A stretch of 64,000 nucleotides of DNA from Melastoma dodecandrum (GCA_029817715.1 JARUPY010000533.1:888001-952000); one strand, 5' to 3'; positions 43,287 through 56,596 are shown, counted from the first letter of the stretch. Program-made: numbers and translations. The notes: generated by a model not told the origin, from the letters alone.

Positions 43287-46200
43287 ATGAACTCCCTTCC
43301 GAGGTATTATGATTCATCGCCCAACCCTTTCCCTTGCGACCATTTTTGTATGAACTGTCTAACTGTACGAATGTCGCCATCTTCTTTTTTTTTTTTCCTT
43401 TTTGGTGGGTTGAGCAGGTGTTTTTCTCTTGCTTGTTCTCTGTTGCCGGTTCCGGGCGCTGGCAACCGTGGTGGCTGGCCTTGCAACATGGTGGTATTGT
43501 GATTGCTTTGCTATTGAATCGCGGCGGGTGAGCGTGCGTGCTGATGTTGTGGTTGGTTTTATTGATGGATGCAGGGAGGTTTTGGTTTTGATGTCGCGGG
43601 GAACCGCAGGATGAGGATGGTGTCTTTGAAGGTAACGGGGCCAACGATCGTGTTTCGTTGCTACTGTTGTTGTTGGCTTTGTTTTTAAGGCTTTTAAGGA
43701 TTTGTGACGGGATTCAGGGTTTTAGTTGCAGCGATGAGTGCTGACCGCTGAGCCTTTTGTTTTATGATCTCAGAAGCAGTAGTTAGTACGAATGACATTT
43801 TTCTTGTGGGAGCTCAGGGTGTCACCAATTTGGTGCCATTGGCCGATGGCCCTGATCAAATGCTTCGGTTGCTTGTTAGATTCTCGAATGAGAATCTCTG
43901 ATTTGGTTGGGACAGAGTTTTTCGATTTTATCCTTGAGATCAATATATAGGATGGGTTGAACTGGTGACTTTACAAGGACAAGATATGGAGTAGAGAGAG
44001 ATAGAGTGTTGGTCTTAGGGAAATACTTCAATACTGTGAAAAAAAGGCGTACGGAAATCTCTTTCTACTGTGATTAAAATGTGGGTTGCATATTCACATG
44101 CATCGGTCAAAGCTTTACTAATACAGGCTGTTTCGGATACAACATCGAGTTCGGGATTGAGTGACTCAGATGTAAAACCAGAGGTGAAGAAAGAGAAATC
44201 TGACGAGTATAGCACTAATATGACAGAAGCCATGGGTGCTGGTACGTTTCTGGCACGCTTCACTGTGTGAAACTTAGCATCGGATGCTTTCATTCTCTTG
44301 TTGATCTTGCCAGCATGAACTATATCTTCAATTCATTACGGGGGACTTTTCTTGTATTTAAGTTTGTGCAGATCTCTTATTGACCATTTTATGACTTTAC
44401 TAAGATTTCTATGTCCAACCAACTGATACTCGAGGCTTTCTCCCTTAAAATTTTGACTTCTTAGCTTTCTGATTTGTCTAGTGAACTCTTGGTTTATATT
44501 TTTCTTCAATTCAGTGGAAAAGATAGTTTCTGGAGGTTGTGGCTAATAATTCTCTCTAATACAGTTTTGACTTATAGGCATGAACTAGGAATGAACTACA
44601 ACTTCATTCGGCCTGACATGATTGTCGGTTCTTGCCTCCAGGTTGTTTTGCATACTTATTTATATCGTCTAGCAAGTTCCTCTTTTGTAGCGATTCTTCC
44701 TGCTTGACACATGATTGATGTATTTTCTCTCCTTTGTGATCTCCAGACGCCCAAGGATGTTGACAAACTCCGTGATGTTGGAGTTAAAACCATCTTCTGC
44801 TTACAGCAGGATCCTGATCTAGAGTATCCTTATCGACATTTGTAGTGTCATTTCATGAAATGATGTGATCTTCTGGTTCACTATGGATTGACGCTTAGGT
44901 AGTGTATGTGTACTCATTGTTATGCCTTAACCAGCGATTCAGGTACTTTGGAGTTGATATAAAAGCTATTCAGGAATATGCCAAGTTGTTTGATGACATC
45001 CAACACTTGCGAGCTGAGATAAGGTCAGCTGTCTGACTTTGTTCAATATATTGATTTATCGAATTTTTTTGAAGTGTGGATCAGTAGTCAAAATTACGTC
45101 CTTTTTCGGTACAAGGTAGTTATGCATCTTTGTTGATAGACAACTGGCATGCAGATTGGGCATGCTTCACTTAATATCGTTCAACCTCCAACTATATGAG
45201 TGTGTGCTATAACCTCATTGATGAAAGTGCGCTACACATGTTGTTACCTGACTTGAACCGTTCTTATCAAAAGAAGAATAGGACTACCTCCTTTACTTTG
45301 TTATGACATAAACTATCGATGCATTACTTGAAGTTAGGTGTTTTTAGAAAAAGAAATCTGTTTTAATTTGATCATAGCAGGGACTTTGATGGATTTGACC
45401 TGCGATTACGACTCCCAGCTGTGGTCAGCAAGCTTCATAAAGCCATAAACCAAAACGGAGGTGTAACCTATGTTCATTGCACCGCTGGACTTGGACGGGC
45501 CCCTGCCGTTACAGTATGTATTTAACAACTGATACTGTCGTATTATTTGTCTTCTTCCCACATTATGATCTTTCTTGTTTGGTTCTTTAGAGGTAGATTA
45601 ATTTCCATCTCATGGTCTGATCTGATTCGGTCAAATAATTTATAAGACCACTAAACTGAGTACACAAGCTGAATTTGGACTTCACTTACTGAAACGTCTA
45701 AGCTTATGCTGTTGATCTGTTTGTTTATGATCCGTGAGCAAGGTATTAAAACTGGAATAATTCTGTGAAACACTTCTAGGTTTTCAAAATCAATGAGAAT
45801 TATGCTGGAAAAAAATGCCAAATTATAATTATTTGTATGTGCATATTGATTTCAGTTGGCATACATGTTCTGGATTCAGGGATATAAACTCAGCGAAGCT
45901 CATAAGTTGCTGCTGGTAACGTTTCTTCTCTTTATGTCACATAAAGATAGTATACCTGTTCTCCATATTGTTGTTGTGTGGCGTATTGATCACGATTTGT
46001 TTGTTTCAACTTCTTTTACTGAAAATAGTCAAGGGAATTGCCCCTATTGATGGTAGTGTTTGTCATTAGTCTTTTTCTGCTAGGTGACTGCCATATCTGT
46101 AGTTCATGAACGGTGTCATTCTTCTGCAAATGACATCCGCCGCCCTGAGTTTCTTTGTTTCCTGCAGAGCAAGCGTCCATCCTTCCCAAAACTGGATGCC

Positions 46201-47753
46201 ATTAAAAGTGCAACTGCTGATATAGTGAGTGATCTTTTGTATGAGGATGTTTATCTTCATATTACATGATTTCTTTTGGTTCTTTTGGTTTCTTCAGCAC
46301 ATTACTTTCTCAAACAGAACCGGCTATTACCTCTTCTTTTAGGAACTGTTATAATTGCAAAATTAAATTATTGAGCAAAGACTGTTTCACATGAACTAAT
46401 TAGAACTCCTCCCAAAGCTAAAGAGTAATGGTTCATCCGGTTGGATTATATGCCATGATGCTGTTTGATATGTCATCATTTTAGACAAAGTGCAGAGATA
46501 TAGAAAATGACTATTACTCTGTTAGAAAATTCTTTGAGTGCATTTTCGTCTCACTATGATTGGGAAACTCTCAACCACTAGTTGATCATCGCATTGCTGT
46601 TTTTCATGCCTTGAACATGTCTTCTGTCAAAGCTTACAGGCTTTAAAAGGAAGTCGATCTCTCTGACTTTGGAGGACAACAACTTTTCTGCAGTTCAAGT
46701 TTCAGGGCTTGACATTGGATGGGGTCAGGTACTGATTGTAGGGACTGGTTTCTCTGATGTAGCCTCTATGCATTTTCAAAGCTATCATTTACTTTTGTAT
46801 CTGTCCGGTTTTATTAGTAGAGAAGATCTCCTGTTAAATGATGAAAACCTGAAAAAAAATTGTTTCGACTAACTTCCTGTCCTTATTTGCATCATTGGAC
46901 TGTCCGCATCTTTATTTTATTTTTTCTCACGCCCCTCCATTACTGTTATTCTCGCTTAGATGTCTTCTAATGAAAACTCCCTATTGATTAAATAAGTTCT
47001 TTAATGATGTGCTGCTCTGAAATTTGTACATATGAACACTGCTTCACTGTCATTCTCCGTTATCTCATATGTTGTCTTTTCCAGACATTACCTTTGCTGC
47101 TTGACAAGAAGCGTGGTCTGTGGATTCTCGAGAGGGAGTTGCCTGTTAGTTTCTCAACTCCCTGACTTGTTTTTCTTTCCTTTTTTTTTCTCAAGTTCAT
47201 GCTGCTTTTGTCCGTATAGCCCTGGATTGTCTGTGCATCAGGGATGACCTGTAAATTCTTTTATGTGCCACTAACTCCATCCAAATGACCCTGACATTTG
47301 GATTGTGTTTTCTGCCAGCATCAGAAGTCTTTTGTTAGTTCGATTCTCTGACAGATCTTTTGCAAAAATCCCTGTTGACATTTTCTCTTACAGGAAGGAA
47401 CTTATGAATACAAGTATATAATCGATGGAGAGTGGACTTGCAACAAGAATGAGCTAGTTACCACCCCAAACAAAGATGGACACGTGAACAACTATATCCA
47501 GGTAAGTTTCTACAAGCTATCTAAACTTCAATTTTGTCAGGTTGACAACCTCTCGACATTAAGTCCCTTCTTTTGCCTGATGATCTGCATGATTGATTGC
47601 TTATCAATTTGGTCCTTTTAGGTTGTGTGTGATGACCCTACAACTGTCCGCGGAGCACTTCGTAAGAGGCTAACATCTGAAGATCCTGATCTTACAAAGG
47701 ATGAACGCCAAAAGATTCGGCAGTTCCTCGAATCTTATGCAGAAAGCAGCTGA
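43287..47753 (+). CDS. SEX4: Phosphoglucan phosphatase SEX4 (DSP4)
   Basis: Thirteen exons are proposed: 43287-43364, 43575-43631, 44127-44241, 44565-44641, 44747-44823, 44943-45023, 45381-45513, 45856-45915, 46168-46224, 46633-46728, 47085-47144, 47394-47501 and 47622-47753, about 376 residues. SEX4 removes phosphate from starch granules in chloroplasts so that amylases can act. The dual-specificity domain starts at [25 protein letters not shown]. The active site is [10 protein letters not shown] (Cys about 195, Asp in DLRLRLPAV region). The CBM48 follows ([39 protein letters not shown]), and then the C-terminal helix motif ([16 protein letters not shown]) that folds back on the phosphatase. 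Exons 3-13 are firm. The first two exons (transit peptide) are less certain because the sequence varies between species. Confidence 0.93.
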
Positions 47754-48770
47754 AGCTTTGCTAGGAACAGTGCATCCCCCTTCTACCTGTCACAAAGAAG
47801 TCGAATATAGGTAATTCTACTCATATTTATAGGAAATAAGCTCACGAAAACGGCAATGATCCTGGTAACGTCGCCCCCTCTTGTAGCCTGAGCAGGTCAC
47901 AATGATGTAATTCAAATAAAAATCCCTTGGGGAAGTGTTTGTATATCTTAGGAGATTATAAAATTGCCCGGGTCGAGTGCACCATAAAATCCCTTGGGGA
48001 AGTGTATGCATTCTTAGCAGATTATGAAATTGCCCATGTCGAACGGTGCATTTAATTACGTCGCATCTTACTGGGGAAGGATCTGCTAGTGGTTGGCTGG
48101 CAGGTGGGTCTGTCTTAGGACAAATGAAGGTGAATGGGGGTACTTGGAACATAGTTATACATTTGAATGTCGTACAGAGATGAGACTACATTTGGAACAT
48201 GAATGTGCTTTGAAGAGTCTACATTTCATAACTGAGTTATGTTAGAAGATGAAACAAAACTATGGAAGAAGCTCTAGGAAATATAGAATCGCTGCTCCTA
48301 GGAGTTTCATTTCCTTGCGGGGAAAGCTCGATCTGCCCCATCAGGAGTCTGTAGACATGACTTGTTGCCGCAACGATCTGCTAAAGATAGGAGAAAATTT
48401 TGTGACATCAGTTGCCATTACGAAATGCAGCAGCAAGTCCCGAAAATCCCCATGACTCTAATCCGGCATAAGTCAAACCCTGCAGGTATATCCAAAACTA
48501 AGTGTAGCAATACCATGTCAGAAGTGGAAACTTCAAAATCGTTCAATAGGGTTTTGAGCAACAGGAAGCACGTATCTCTCCTTAAGCTATTTAACTGAAG
48601 CATCCAAAATTTCTGCAATGATTTCGCTATTCAATGGCATCAAACCGCACTTGTGATCTTGTTTTCCGCTCAATAAGCATTCTTGTCAACTCTAATCCAC
48701 AATGTGATAGTTAATCTATATCTATAATGCTGGAGAATATAAAGCTAACCAATTACCATGTTTGGGAAGA
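47754..48770. other. Convergent 3' region with a small tandem repeat
   Basis: It lies between the stops of SEX4 (+) and the FHA gene (-). It holds the 67-bp duplication listed separately. No other coding signal. Confidence 0.45.
47921..48055. repeat. Two-copy tandem repeat, period 67 bp
   Basis: aatcccttggggaagtg occurs at 47921 and again at 47988, and each is followed by a similar stretch (ttag-agattat-aaattgccc--gtcgag/aacg-tgca). Copies differ at several sites, so the duplication is old. Confidence 0.75.
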
Positions 48771-50201
48771 CTATACCCCTTCTCTTTTCATCATCTGTTC
48801 TGCTCTGTACTCCTTTACTCGCTGAGCCTTTGACCTCATTTCTGCGATGAGCTTCTCAGTCTCCGCAATAATCTGCTTCGGCAGATTTACTTCAAGCCAA
48901 TCAAGCCACTCTCTAACAGTAATCTGAGATAAATCCAGTGTCTGATCAGTCATCATTGCATCCACTTTCGCTTCAGAACCAGTCTCATTCCTAACATCAG
49001 TATTATCACAAGCAGTACTTCCCTTTTGGATACTGGGATCAACGCATTCTTTCTCTTCATCAATGTCGCAAGATTCCCCATTTCCAGCAGGAAAATCCCT
49101 CGCTGGCTCAATTTCGCCGTCTCGGATGGAATCCTGAATATCTTTACTCTCTTTGTTCTCACTCACATCACCACCCACTTCTTCGATGACATCCAGCCTC
49201 TCCGATTCATCCACTACACGAACATTCTTCCCAATCCTCCTCTGACTCCGCAACCCTGTCCGCGTCTTCGTATTTACAACCATCTCATCACCATGCACTG
49301 ACCCATCATTCTCCAAAACCTTATCCAACGACTTCTCTTCCTTCTTTGCCCCCCTAGTCCTCCTAGTACTCGTACGAGCTGCCACAGCCACATCCTCCAC
49401 CACCTGAAGTCTCTCGACCTCAATCGGCTCATCTAAAGGCTCTTTTTTTATGACAACACCGGTCAAAACATTATCTTTCCTTCCGCCCCTCCTCCTCTTG
49501 CTTTCCTCAACCACAATCTCCGGGTTTTCCCCCAGCTGCTTCCTCTTCCTCTCCTGGAGATTCATCTCCTCCTTCAACTTCCCGAACTTCCTACTCTCGG
49601 AAGCCATAATAACCTCACTATTCTCCTTTCCCTTTGCCTCCACAACCCCGCCGCCCTTCCTCTGACCCCTCGTCCTAACAGGCGGACACTTCTCTTCCAA
49701 AATCCCACTCCCCTCGCCCACACCATTCCCATCCCCAATCTCCCCCAAAACCCTAACCCCATCCTTCCCCTCCCCTAAAGCCCCCCTCCTACGCGGATTC
49801 CTCCTCAACCCCGCCCTACCACCACCATCACAACTCTCCTCAATCCCACCTCCCCCACAAAACTTACAAACGAAATCCGTACACTCCCCGATCTTGACAC
49901 TATCCCCGTCCCGGATGACGTAACCCTTCCCGGGCTCAATCCTCGCAGAAGACCCATTCAGGAAGGTCCCGTTGGAGGAATCAAGATCTGTCAGGACCCA
50001 CTTACAGGAATCTGGATCGAACTGCAGGATCAGATGCTTGGAGGAGATCCCTGAGTCCTTGATAGCGAGGTTGTTTCCGCGCACCAGGCGACCGATCCGG
50101 ACAACGGGGTTAGTGCTGGGGTAGTAGGTGAAGGTCTCGCCGTCCCGAGGCCCCTTCGCGATCTCGAGGGTTATCGCGGGCGACGATTCCACCGCCTTCA
50201 T
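48771..50201 (-). CDS. FHA-domain nuclear protein (At4g14490/At3g02400 type)
   Basis: One exon of 476 residues. FHA domains bind phosphothreonine. The domain fills residues about 8-105: VRIGRLVRGNNLAIKDSGISSKHLILQF holds the conserved GR, the S.H motif (SSKH) and LTDLDSSNGTFLNG holds the SSNGT loop. The start ATG at 50199-50201 gives MKAVESSPAITLEIAKGPRDGE, the usual beginning of this plant group. The frame stays open upstream across the promoter and into the divergent gene, but that extension is not taken. The rest is basic and disordered, with many KR clusters (ERKRKQ, SKRRRGGRK). The end holds REWLDWLEVNLPKQIIAETEKLIAEMR, a helical segment. It is likely nuclear. Partners are unknown. Confidence 0.88.
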   Translation of the reverse strand: MKAVESSPAITLEIAKGPRDGETFTYYPSTNPVVRIGRLVRGNNLAIKDSGISSKHLILQFDPDSCKWVLTDLDSSNGTFLNGSSARIEPGKGYVIRDGDSVKIGECTDFVCKFCGGGGIEESCDGGGRAGLRRNPRRRGALGEGKDGVRVLGEIGDGNGVGEGSGILEEKCPPVRTRGQRKGGGVVEAKGKENSEVIMASESRKFGKLKEEMNLQERKRKQLGENPEIVVEESKRRRGGRKDNVLTGVVIKKEPLDEPIEVERLQVVEDVAVAARTSTRRTRGAKKEEKSLDKVLENDGSVHGDEMVVNTKTRTGLRSQRRIGKNVRVVDESERLDVIEEVGGDVSENKESKDIQDSIRDGEIEPARDFPAGNGESCDIDEEKECVDPSIQKGSTACDNTDVRNETGSEAKVDAMMTDQTLDLSQITVREWLDWLEVNLPKQIIAETEKLIAEMRSKAQRVKEYRAEQMMKREGV

Positions 50202-50424
50202 AACTTCTTCTGTGTTTTTTGAATGGAGAAGGAAAGAAAATCGAGACGTTGAAATCTCATAATCATGGGCCCATTTAGGGCCCAAAATATGGGCTTTGAG
50301 CCCATGAGTCTCTTTAGATGGGCTTGTATAAATAAGGACGAACTGCACCGCCATTTCCAACAGACTTGCGTTCACGTCAGTCGACTGTTTCTCCGCCCTG
50401 TTCCAACCCCCGTCCGTCCATGCG
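50202..50424. promoter_or_regulatory. Bidirectional promoter of the FHA and glycosyltransferase genes
   Basis: Only 223 bp separate the two divergent ATGs. In it lie catgggcccattta, agggcccaaaat, atgggctttgagcccatg and gatgggcttg (about 50263-50325), that is five or more TGGGCC/T motifs in both orientations. There is a TATA-like tataaataagg at about 50327-50337 facing the glycosyltransferase side. Confidence 0.65.
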
Positions 50425-53400
50425 ATGGAAGATTCCACCTCGATCCGCGATCGCTTCCGCTTCAAGCGCACAACCGCCGTCTCCGGCGACGGAAACAGCA
50501 ACGGTGCCGCCTTCAAGGTGTCGTCCCGCGGTCGACCTCGTCTCAACAACCACGCCGCCGGTCGCCTCAGCAGGAAGTCTATACTCTCGTCAATTCCCTG
50601 CCTCAGGGGGAAGCCTCTGTTGTACGGGCTGGTACTCATTGCGGTGGTCGTGTACGCGGTGGGTTCAGTGGTGATGCAGAGCTCCATTGCCGAGTCTGTG
50701 TGGAGGAAGGGGGAGAGGAGGTGGAGAGGGGGGAAGGGGTCGAGGGAAGGGCTCAGGTTGGGGAGTGGGTTGAGGTTTGTGACGCAGAAGCGGTTCTTGG
50801 ATGAAGAAAGAGGGTTGGATCGGGCCAGGAAGCACGGCCGGGTTGGGGTTCGGCCCCCTCGGATGGCTCTTGTGAGTTGCTATTCTTTTCTGGATTGTCA
50901 GTGCAGCTACTGCTCCCAGTGTTATTTGCATTATTCTGTAAACAATGTGACCAACAACTGATTAGCGAGTGATCACTCGAGGTAGGGGTGCCAATGGCAT
51001 GGCAGGTTATAATACATTTCCCATTCTAGGGCAGAGTATTTGATGCATTAATTAGTTCTAAAAGCTCCGAAGAAGTCATAGAATAAATTTTAGAACAGTT
51101 GTCAGCTTGACTGAATATTTAGTCACTATGTATCAGCATGTTACATTCTTCCGTCATGGATGGAATTGTGTAGTATGCAAACATTCATCCAACGTTTGCG
51201 TACACAATGTGTTTTCTCGACTCCCGGGATGTTACTACTTTTGTTTCTACAAGACAAAAATTTTTTCTCCTATATCTTATTTTTAGCCCTTGTGCTTTTC
51301 AGATCCTTGGAAATATGAAGATAAACACACATTCCTTGATGCTTTTTACTGTGGTGAACAATCTGCGGAAGCTTGGTTATGTATTTACGGTGAGTGTCTT
51401 TCATTTTGAACCCTTCTCTTCTTATTTAGCTGAAGAAATCTCGAGCTATGATTGTTGGTAAGGTCAGCAGTCTTTGTTTGCATTGACTTTTCTGATATCG
51501 AGATTCTATCTATCTATCTATATATATATATATATATACTTATTTATTCCTATGTCAATATTTTGCAGATTCACAGCAAAGAGACTGGTGAGGCACATTC
51601 AATTTGGAAGAATGTAGCGACTCAGATTTTATTCCTTACTCCCGAGACAAATAGACAGGTCGATTGGTCAATGTATGAGTTCCATTTGGTGTTTTTATAT
51701 TTCTACTTATATTTTTTATTATGTTGTTGATTCACAATTTGAGTTTCTTTGCATTACTTTTCTATTCTTCAGTTTTGAAGGTGTTATTGTTGACACTATT
51801 GAAGCAAAGGAGGTTGTATCAAGGTTCGTTTTTCACTTTGTGCATCTTCCAGATATGTAGACCGTGCTTAAATCATATACATTATTACTTATTAAAAAAA
51901 TCACATACATTATCACCTCTCAGGCATTACCTTCGCCTGGAGCAACAGTTTCACTACTTTATAGTAATCAGATAGCCGAATTTTGAGATATTTTGCCATA
52001 AGACTCTCTAGTTGGTTCATATTAGAATCAAAGTAACTGGTACTGATTAATTGGAACTTTCTGTTGTTGCCCAGCAAGGAAAGAGAGATTGTAAAATTTT
52101 ATTAAGAGCGATCAATTTTCAAAAGAAGTATATGTATTGGTTGCTTTGTTTAGTGAGTTACAGATTTATGCAGCCTTATGCAGGAGCCTTTTTGTTCAGT
52201 GCCCCTTATCTGGATTATTCACGAGGATACATTAGCAAAGCGCCTCTGGCATTATGAAACAATGGGCTGGACATATCTTCTTTCACATTGGAGAAGTGCC
52301 TTAAGCAGGGCAGATGTTGTCATTTTTTCAGATTTCAGTCTGCCGGTAACTTTACTATTCTTTATCATAGCAGCTGGCATTCTAGTGTCTTGCACCGAAT
52401 CTATGAGGTCATTACCACTTCTTTTTGCAACAGTTGCTGCATAGTGCACTTGACACTGGAAACTTTTTGGTTATTCCTGGGTCACCAGCAGAAGTGTGGT
52501 CTACTGAACAGTATAGCAAGACCCACTCTAAGTATCAAGTGAGGGAAGACAATGGAATTCCTAGAGAAGATTTGGTGGTTGTAATAATCGGTAGCTCCTT
52601 CTCTTATAATGGACTATCTTTGGACCATGCCATGGCGATGCATTCCATTGGGCCTCTCTTACTTAAATATGCACGGAAGGGTGATGGTGGATCTTGTAAG
52701 TTCGCTTTCTTGGGTGGTAATTCCACGGATGAATACGATCATGCTTTGCAGGTATTGTTATTTCATGCCAACTCAAATTTTATTTGACGGTGTTCAGAGT
52801 TGTGATTGTTCCAGAGCCACGGTCATGAAAGGTTGGGTTTATTAATTAAGTAATTAGCATATTATTATTACGAGCTTTATGACGATTCAGGGTGAAAAAT
52901 TGAAGCACAATACACTAGAAGAAAACCATGTTTCATTCGGTTCCTGTTTTATGTCCTTTATCTTGTAAATCTGATATAAACTTAGGACATTCTGGAGATG
53001 ACCTGCAAGTGATGCTACAGAAACTGTTTACTCTCGTTCCTTCCTTTCTTTTGGGTAGTTTAGTATAGCATGGTAATTTCTTGTCCGTGTTAAGAATTTT
53101 CAACTAGTTTTCCAAATCTGTTTTTTATTTAATAACTCTCAAATGAATCTTCATCTTGTTTTGTAGGATGTTTCATCTCATCTAGGACTTGCTCCTGGTT
53201 CAGTGCTGCATTTTGGAATGAACGTTGATGTGAGTAGCGTATTAATTATGGCAGACATTGTTGTCTACGGTCCTTATCAAGACGAGCAAGGTTTCCCGCC
53301 ATTACTTATCCGAGCTATGACACTCGGGATCCCCATTATTGTCCCAGATACGGAAATTATGAGAAAATATGTATGTATGCGTTGTCAGTCTTCTCTAAAC

Positions 53401-56400
53401 ATTTGAAGTCAAGTAGATGAGATGGATACATTAGATAACACTTTCTCTTTTTTGATAATTTAGTTAACTAAGCCTGATTTCATAACGGGAATTTGTAGGT
53501 TGTCGATGGTGTTCACGCAATGTATTTCTCCAAGCATGATCCAAAGGCCTTGATGAGTGTGTTCTCTCAATTAATCTTAAATGGTGAACTTTCAGAATCT
53601 GCCATTAAAGTTGCTTCTTCTGGGAAACTTCTGGCCAAGGACATCCTGGCATCGGAATGTGTTACCACATATGCACAGCTTCTAGAGAGTGTGCTTGATT
53701 TTCCTTCAGATATCACATTGCCAAATTCTGTTTCTCAGCGTCAACTGCTCACTTGGGAATGGGATGCTTTTGGGGACCCAAAAAATGAAGATGGCATTGA
53801 GAAACTGGATCAGGATGATTTTCCAACTCGAGCTAGTATTGTGTATAAACTGGAGGAAGAATTGATTGATGATGCAGGCCCTAAAAACGTAACTGAAAAT
53901 CATAGGCAAATTGTTAAAGATTTCCCAACTCGGCAAGACTGGGAGACGTTGCAGCAAATGGAAGAAGTTGAAGAGTTTAAGACAGTGGAAATGGAGGAGG
54001 TTTGCATTGGTTTTTTCTTTTTTTTGAATTCTAATCTCTAATTTGTGTTTCTGTTCGTTCGTGGCTGGTAAATTTCCAATTCTTTTATTCATTATGTTTG
54101 TCTTTGAATCTCCAGCTCAAAGAAAGAATGGAAAAAGATCTGGAATCGTGGAATGACATATACCGTAATGCCAGGAAATCTGAAAAGCTGAGTTTTGAAG
54201 CAAATGAGAGGGATGAGGGGGAACTTGAGAGGACAGGGCAGCCAGTTTGCGTTTATGAGATATATGGAGCAACTGGAGCTTGGCCATTTTTACACCACGG
54301 TTCCCTTTATCGGGGATTAAGTCTTGTTAGTTCATTTTTCATTTGCTATTGATATTCTTGGTTTGCTGGCATCGGTATTATAGCAATTTGTTAGACCTTC
54401 CTGCAATTGGATTTGGTTCAAAAACTTGAGGTGAATTATATTTTATTAGCTCTGCTTCAGTACAGAAACTGGTCGGAGAAGAAAACTTTATGCTCTCTTT
54501 GAGTTCATCCTATTTTGTTACTCTTTTTGGTCATCATAATATATAATTTATCAGGGAGGTAATTTTACCAAACAATGCTCCTTACACTATCCCCAAGTAC
54601 ATGATTGGTTGAAAGATTTCTCTCTTCATCTCCAGATATTTTTGCCAAGCAATTTCTGATAGTTTCTATCATGGATGTCATATCAACTTGGCTTACCAAT
54701 CCCAAAAATTTGTTTGACCAGACTACAAAATCAAGGAGGCTAAGATCTGATGACGTGGATGCAGCTACTCGGCTAAACTTCTTAAACGGGACTTATTATC
54801 GGGAGCTTCTATGCGAGGTCGGAGGAATGTTTTCACTTGCTTACAAAATAGATGAGATCCACATGAGGCCTTGGATTGGCTTTCAGTCATGGCGTGCAGC
54901 TGGTCAACAGGTACGACTGTATATGATGACTATGCAACGTTTCCGTTGCTCTTGTGTTTGTTGGCTTTACTTTTGGCCTCTTGACGGTAGCTATAGTTCA
55001 CCTCTTACCACAGTGACAGACAAAAGTTTCTAATTAAGATTTTCCCTGTAAATGATTGAGTTAGGTTTCATTGTCCTCAAGAGCTGAGAGTGTTTTGGAA
55101 CAAGTGATAAAAGATGAGACCAAGGGAGATGTGTTATATTTTTGGGCACGTTTGGACATGGATGGTGGAGTCAGCAGAAGCAGTGACGTCCTCACATTTT
55201 GGTCCATGTGCGACATGTTAAATGGGGGAAGGTGCAGGTATTATCTTGTCTTTGTTCAGGCATTGGCTTTTTTCAGTGGATTCCGGCTTGTAGATATGCT
55301 TGATACTAGATATACCCAAGCAACTTTTTGGCCATGGCTTAGCATGGTGTGTTGCACACCTATGAAGAGGTAAATGAGTTTCTGTTTCAGTTGGCGCTTG
55401 AACCAGGCCTTACTATTTGTTTTTTTTTTTTTTGGATAGGTCCCAGGCCTTGCTGTTGTTGCTTTCAAAATGACAAATAAGTCGTAGTCTGACAATTTCC
55501 TGCTCCAGTATTCCCATTGAGATTGATATTTACAATTCTGTGTCTACAAGAAAACTATTGATAAAATACGTCATTGATGTGAACCATTAGAGAATTGTAT
55601 AATCCCTGGATTCATATATTTTCACTGTAATTAGTTTTAGTGGCCAAAAGGGAACCAACAATCATTTTCATTCTGGAATGGTGTCATGGTGCACTTTCTT
55701 AAAGTTCTATCTTATTCTGTATCAAAAACCGCAGGGATAGTTTTGACTTGGCATTCCGTAAGATGTATGACATGCCATCACAGATCGATGCACTTCCGCC
55801 CATGCCAGAAGATGGCGGTTACTGGTCCACATCACACAGCTGGGTGATGCCAACTCCTTCATTCCTGGAGTTCATGATGTTCACGAGGTGATGAGAAACC
55901 CCTTTTCCCCATGGAGTCTACTCGACCCTGCCCATCTCAAATCTCTATCCAACGACTTTCATCTTAACTTTTCATTTTCTGAATTTGCAGGATGTTCGTG
56001 GATTCTCTTGATTCATTTTACCCGAATGCCAGTGCAGTGAATGATTGTTTATTGGGTTCCAGTAAAGTTGAGGCAAGTTCCATAAGTATTGTTATCCCTA
56101 TTACGGCTAGAATCATTTTTGTCACCTGAAATTGGTAATTATCGGTTTCAGAGTGTGAACTATTCATAGCTTGATATTGCGTGTGTGCTTGCTTTTTATT
56201 TGACAGAAAAGGCACTGCTACTGCCGTGTTTTGGAACTACTGGTAAATGTCTGGGCATACCATAGCGCAAGAAAGATGGTTTACTTGGACCCGCGTACGG
56301 GTATTCTGACGGAGCAGCACCCCCTGGAACTCAGGAGAGGATTTATGTGGCCAAAATACTTCAACTTCACCTTATTGAAAAGCATGGATGAAGACCTGGC

Positions 56401-56596
56401 AGAGTCTGCCGACGACGGGGATTTCCCGAGGGATCCATGGCTGTGGCCAATGACCGGAGAAGTTCACTGGCAAGGGATATACGAAAGGGAGAGGGAAGAA
56501 AGATACAGGGCGAAGATGGATAAGAAGAGGAAGATAAAGGAGAAGCTAAATGACAGGATGAAGCACGGATACAAACAGAAGTCCCTCGGGGGATGA
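50425..56596 (+). CDS. GT4-type UDP-glycosyltransferase superfamily protein (At5g04480-like)
   Basis: Fourteen exons, 50425-50871, 51303-51389, 51569-51672, 51773-51823, 52174-52345, 52434-52751, 53167-53370, 53499-53999, 54116-54325, 54722-54910, 55065-55237, 55735-55887, 55991-56072 and 56207-56596, give 1026 residues. It belongs to a plant group with a GT4 (GT-B) fold but unknown substrate. The first exon is basic and has one membrane anchor (residues about 73-92, GLVLIAVVVYAVGSVVMQ), so it is probably a type II Golgi protein. Motifs follow: WIIHEDTLAKRL, ADVVIFSDFSLP, VIPGSPAEVW, FGMNVDVSSVLIMADIVVYG and EQGFPPLLIRAMTLGIPIIVPD, the E-x7-E-like donor site. The C-terminal half (GAWPFLHHGSLYRGLSL, DPWLWPMTGEVHWQGIYERE) is particular to this family. 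One intron (56073-56206) starts with GC instead of GT. Confidence 0.93.
51506..51538. repeat. (TCTA)n(TA)n microsatellite in an intron
   Basis: About four TCTA units are followed by about ten TA units, within intron 2 of the glycosyltransferase gene. Confidence 0.85.

Noticed and set aside
50202..50687. N-terminal extension of the FHA frame by 162 codons
   Set aside because: It runs through the bidirectional promoter and over the start of the glycosyltransferase gene. FHA relatives start at MKAVESS.
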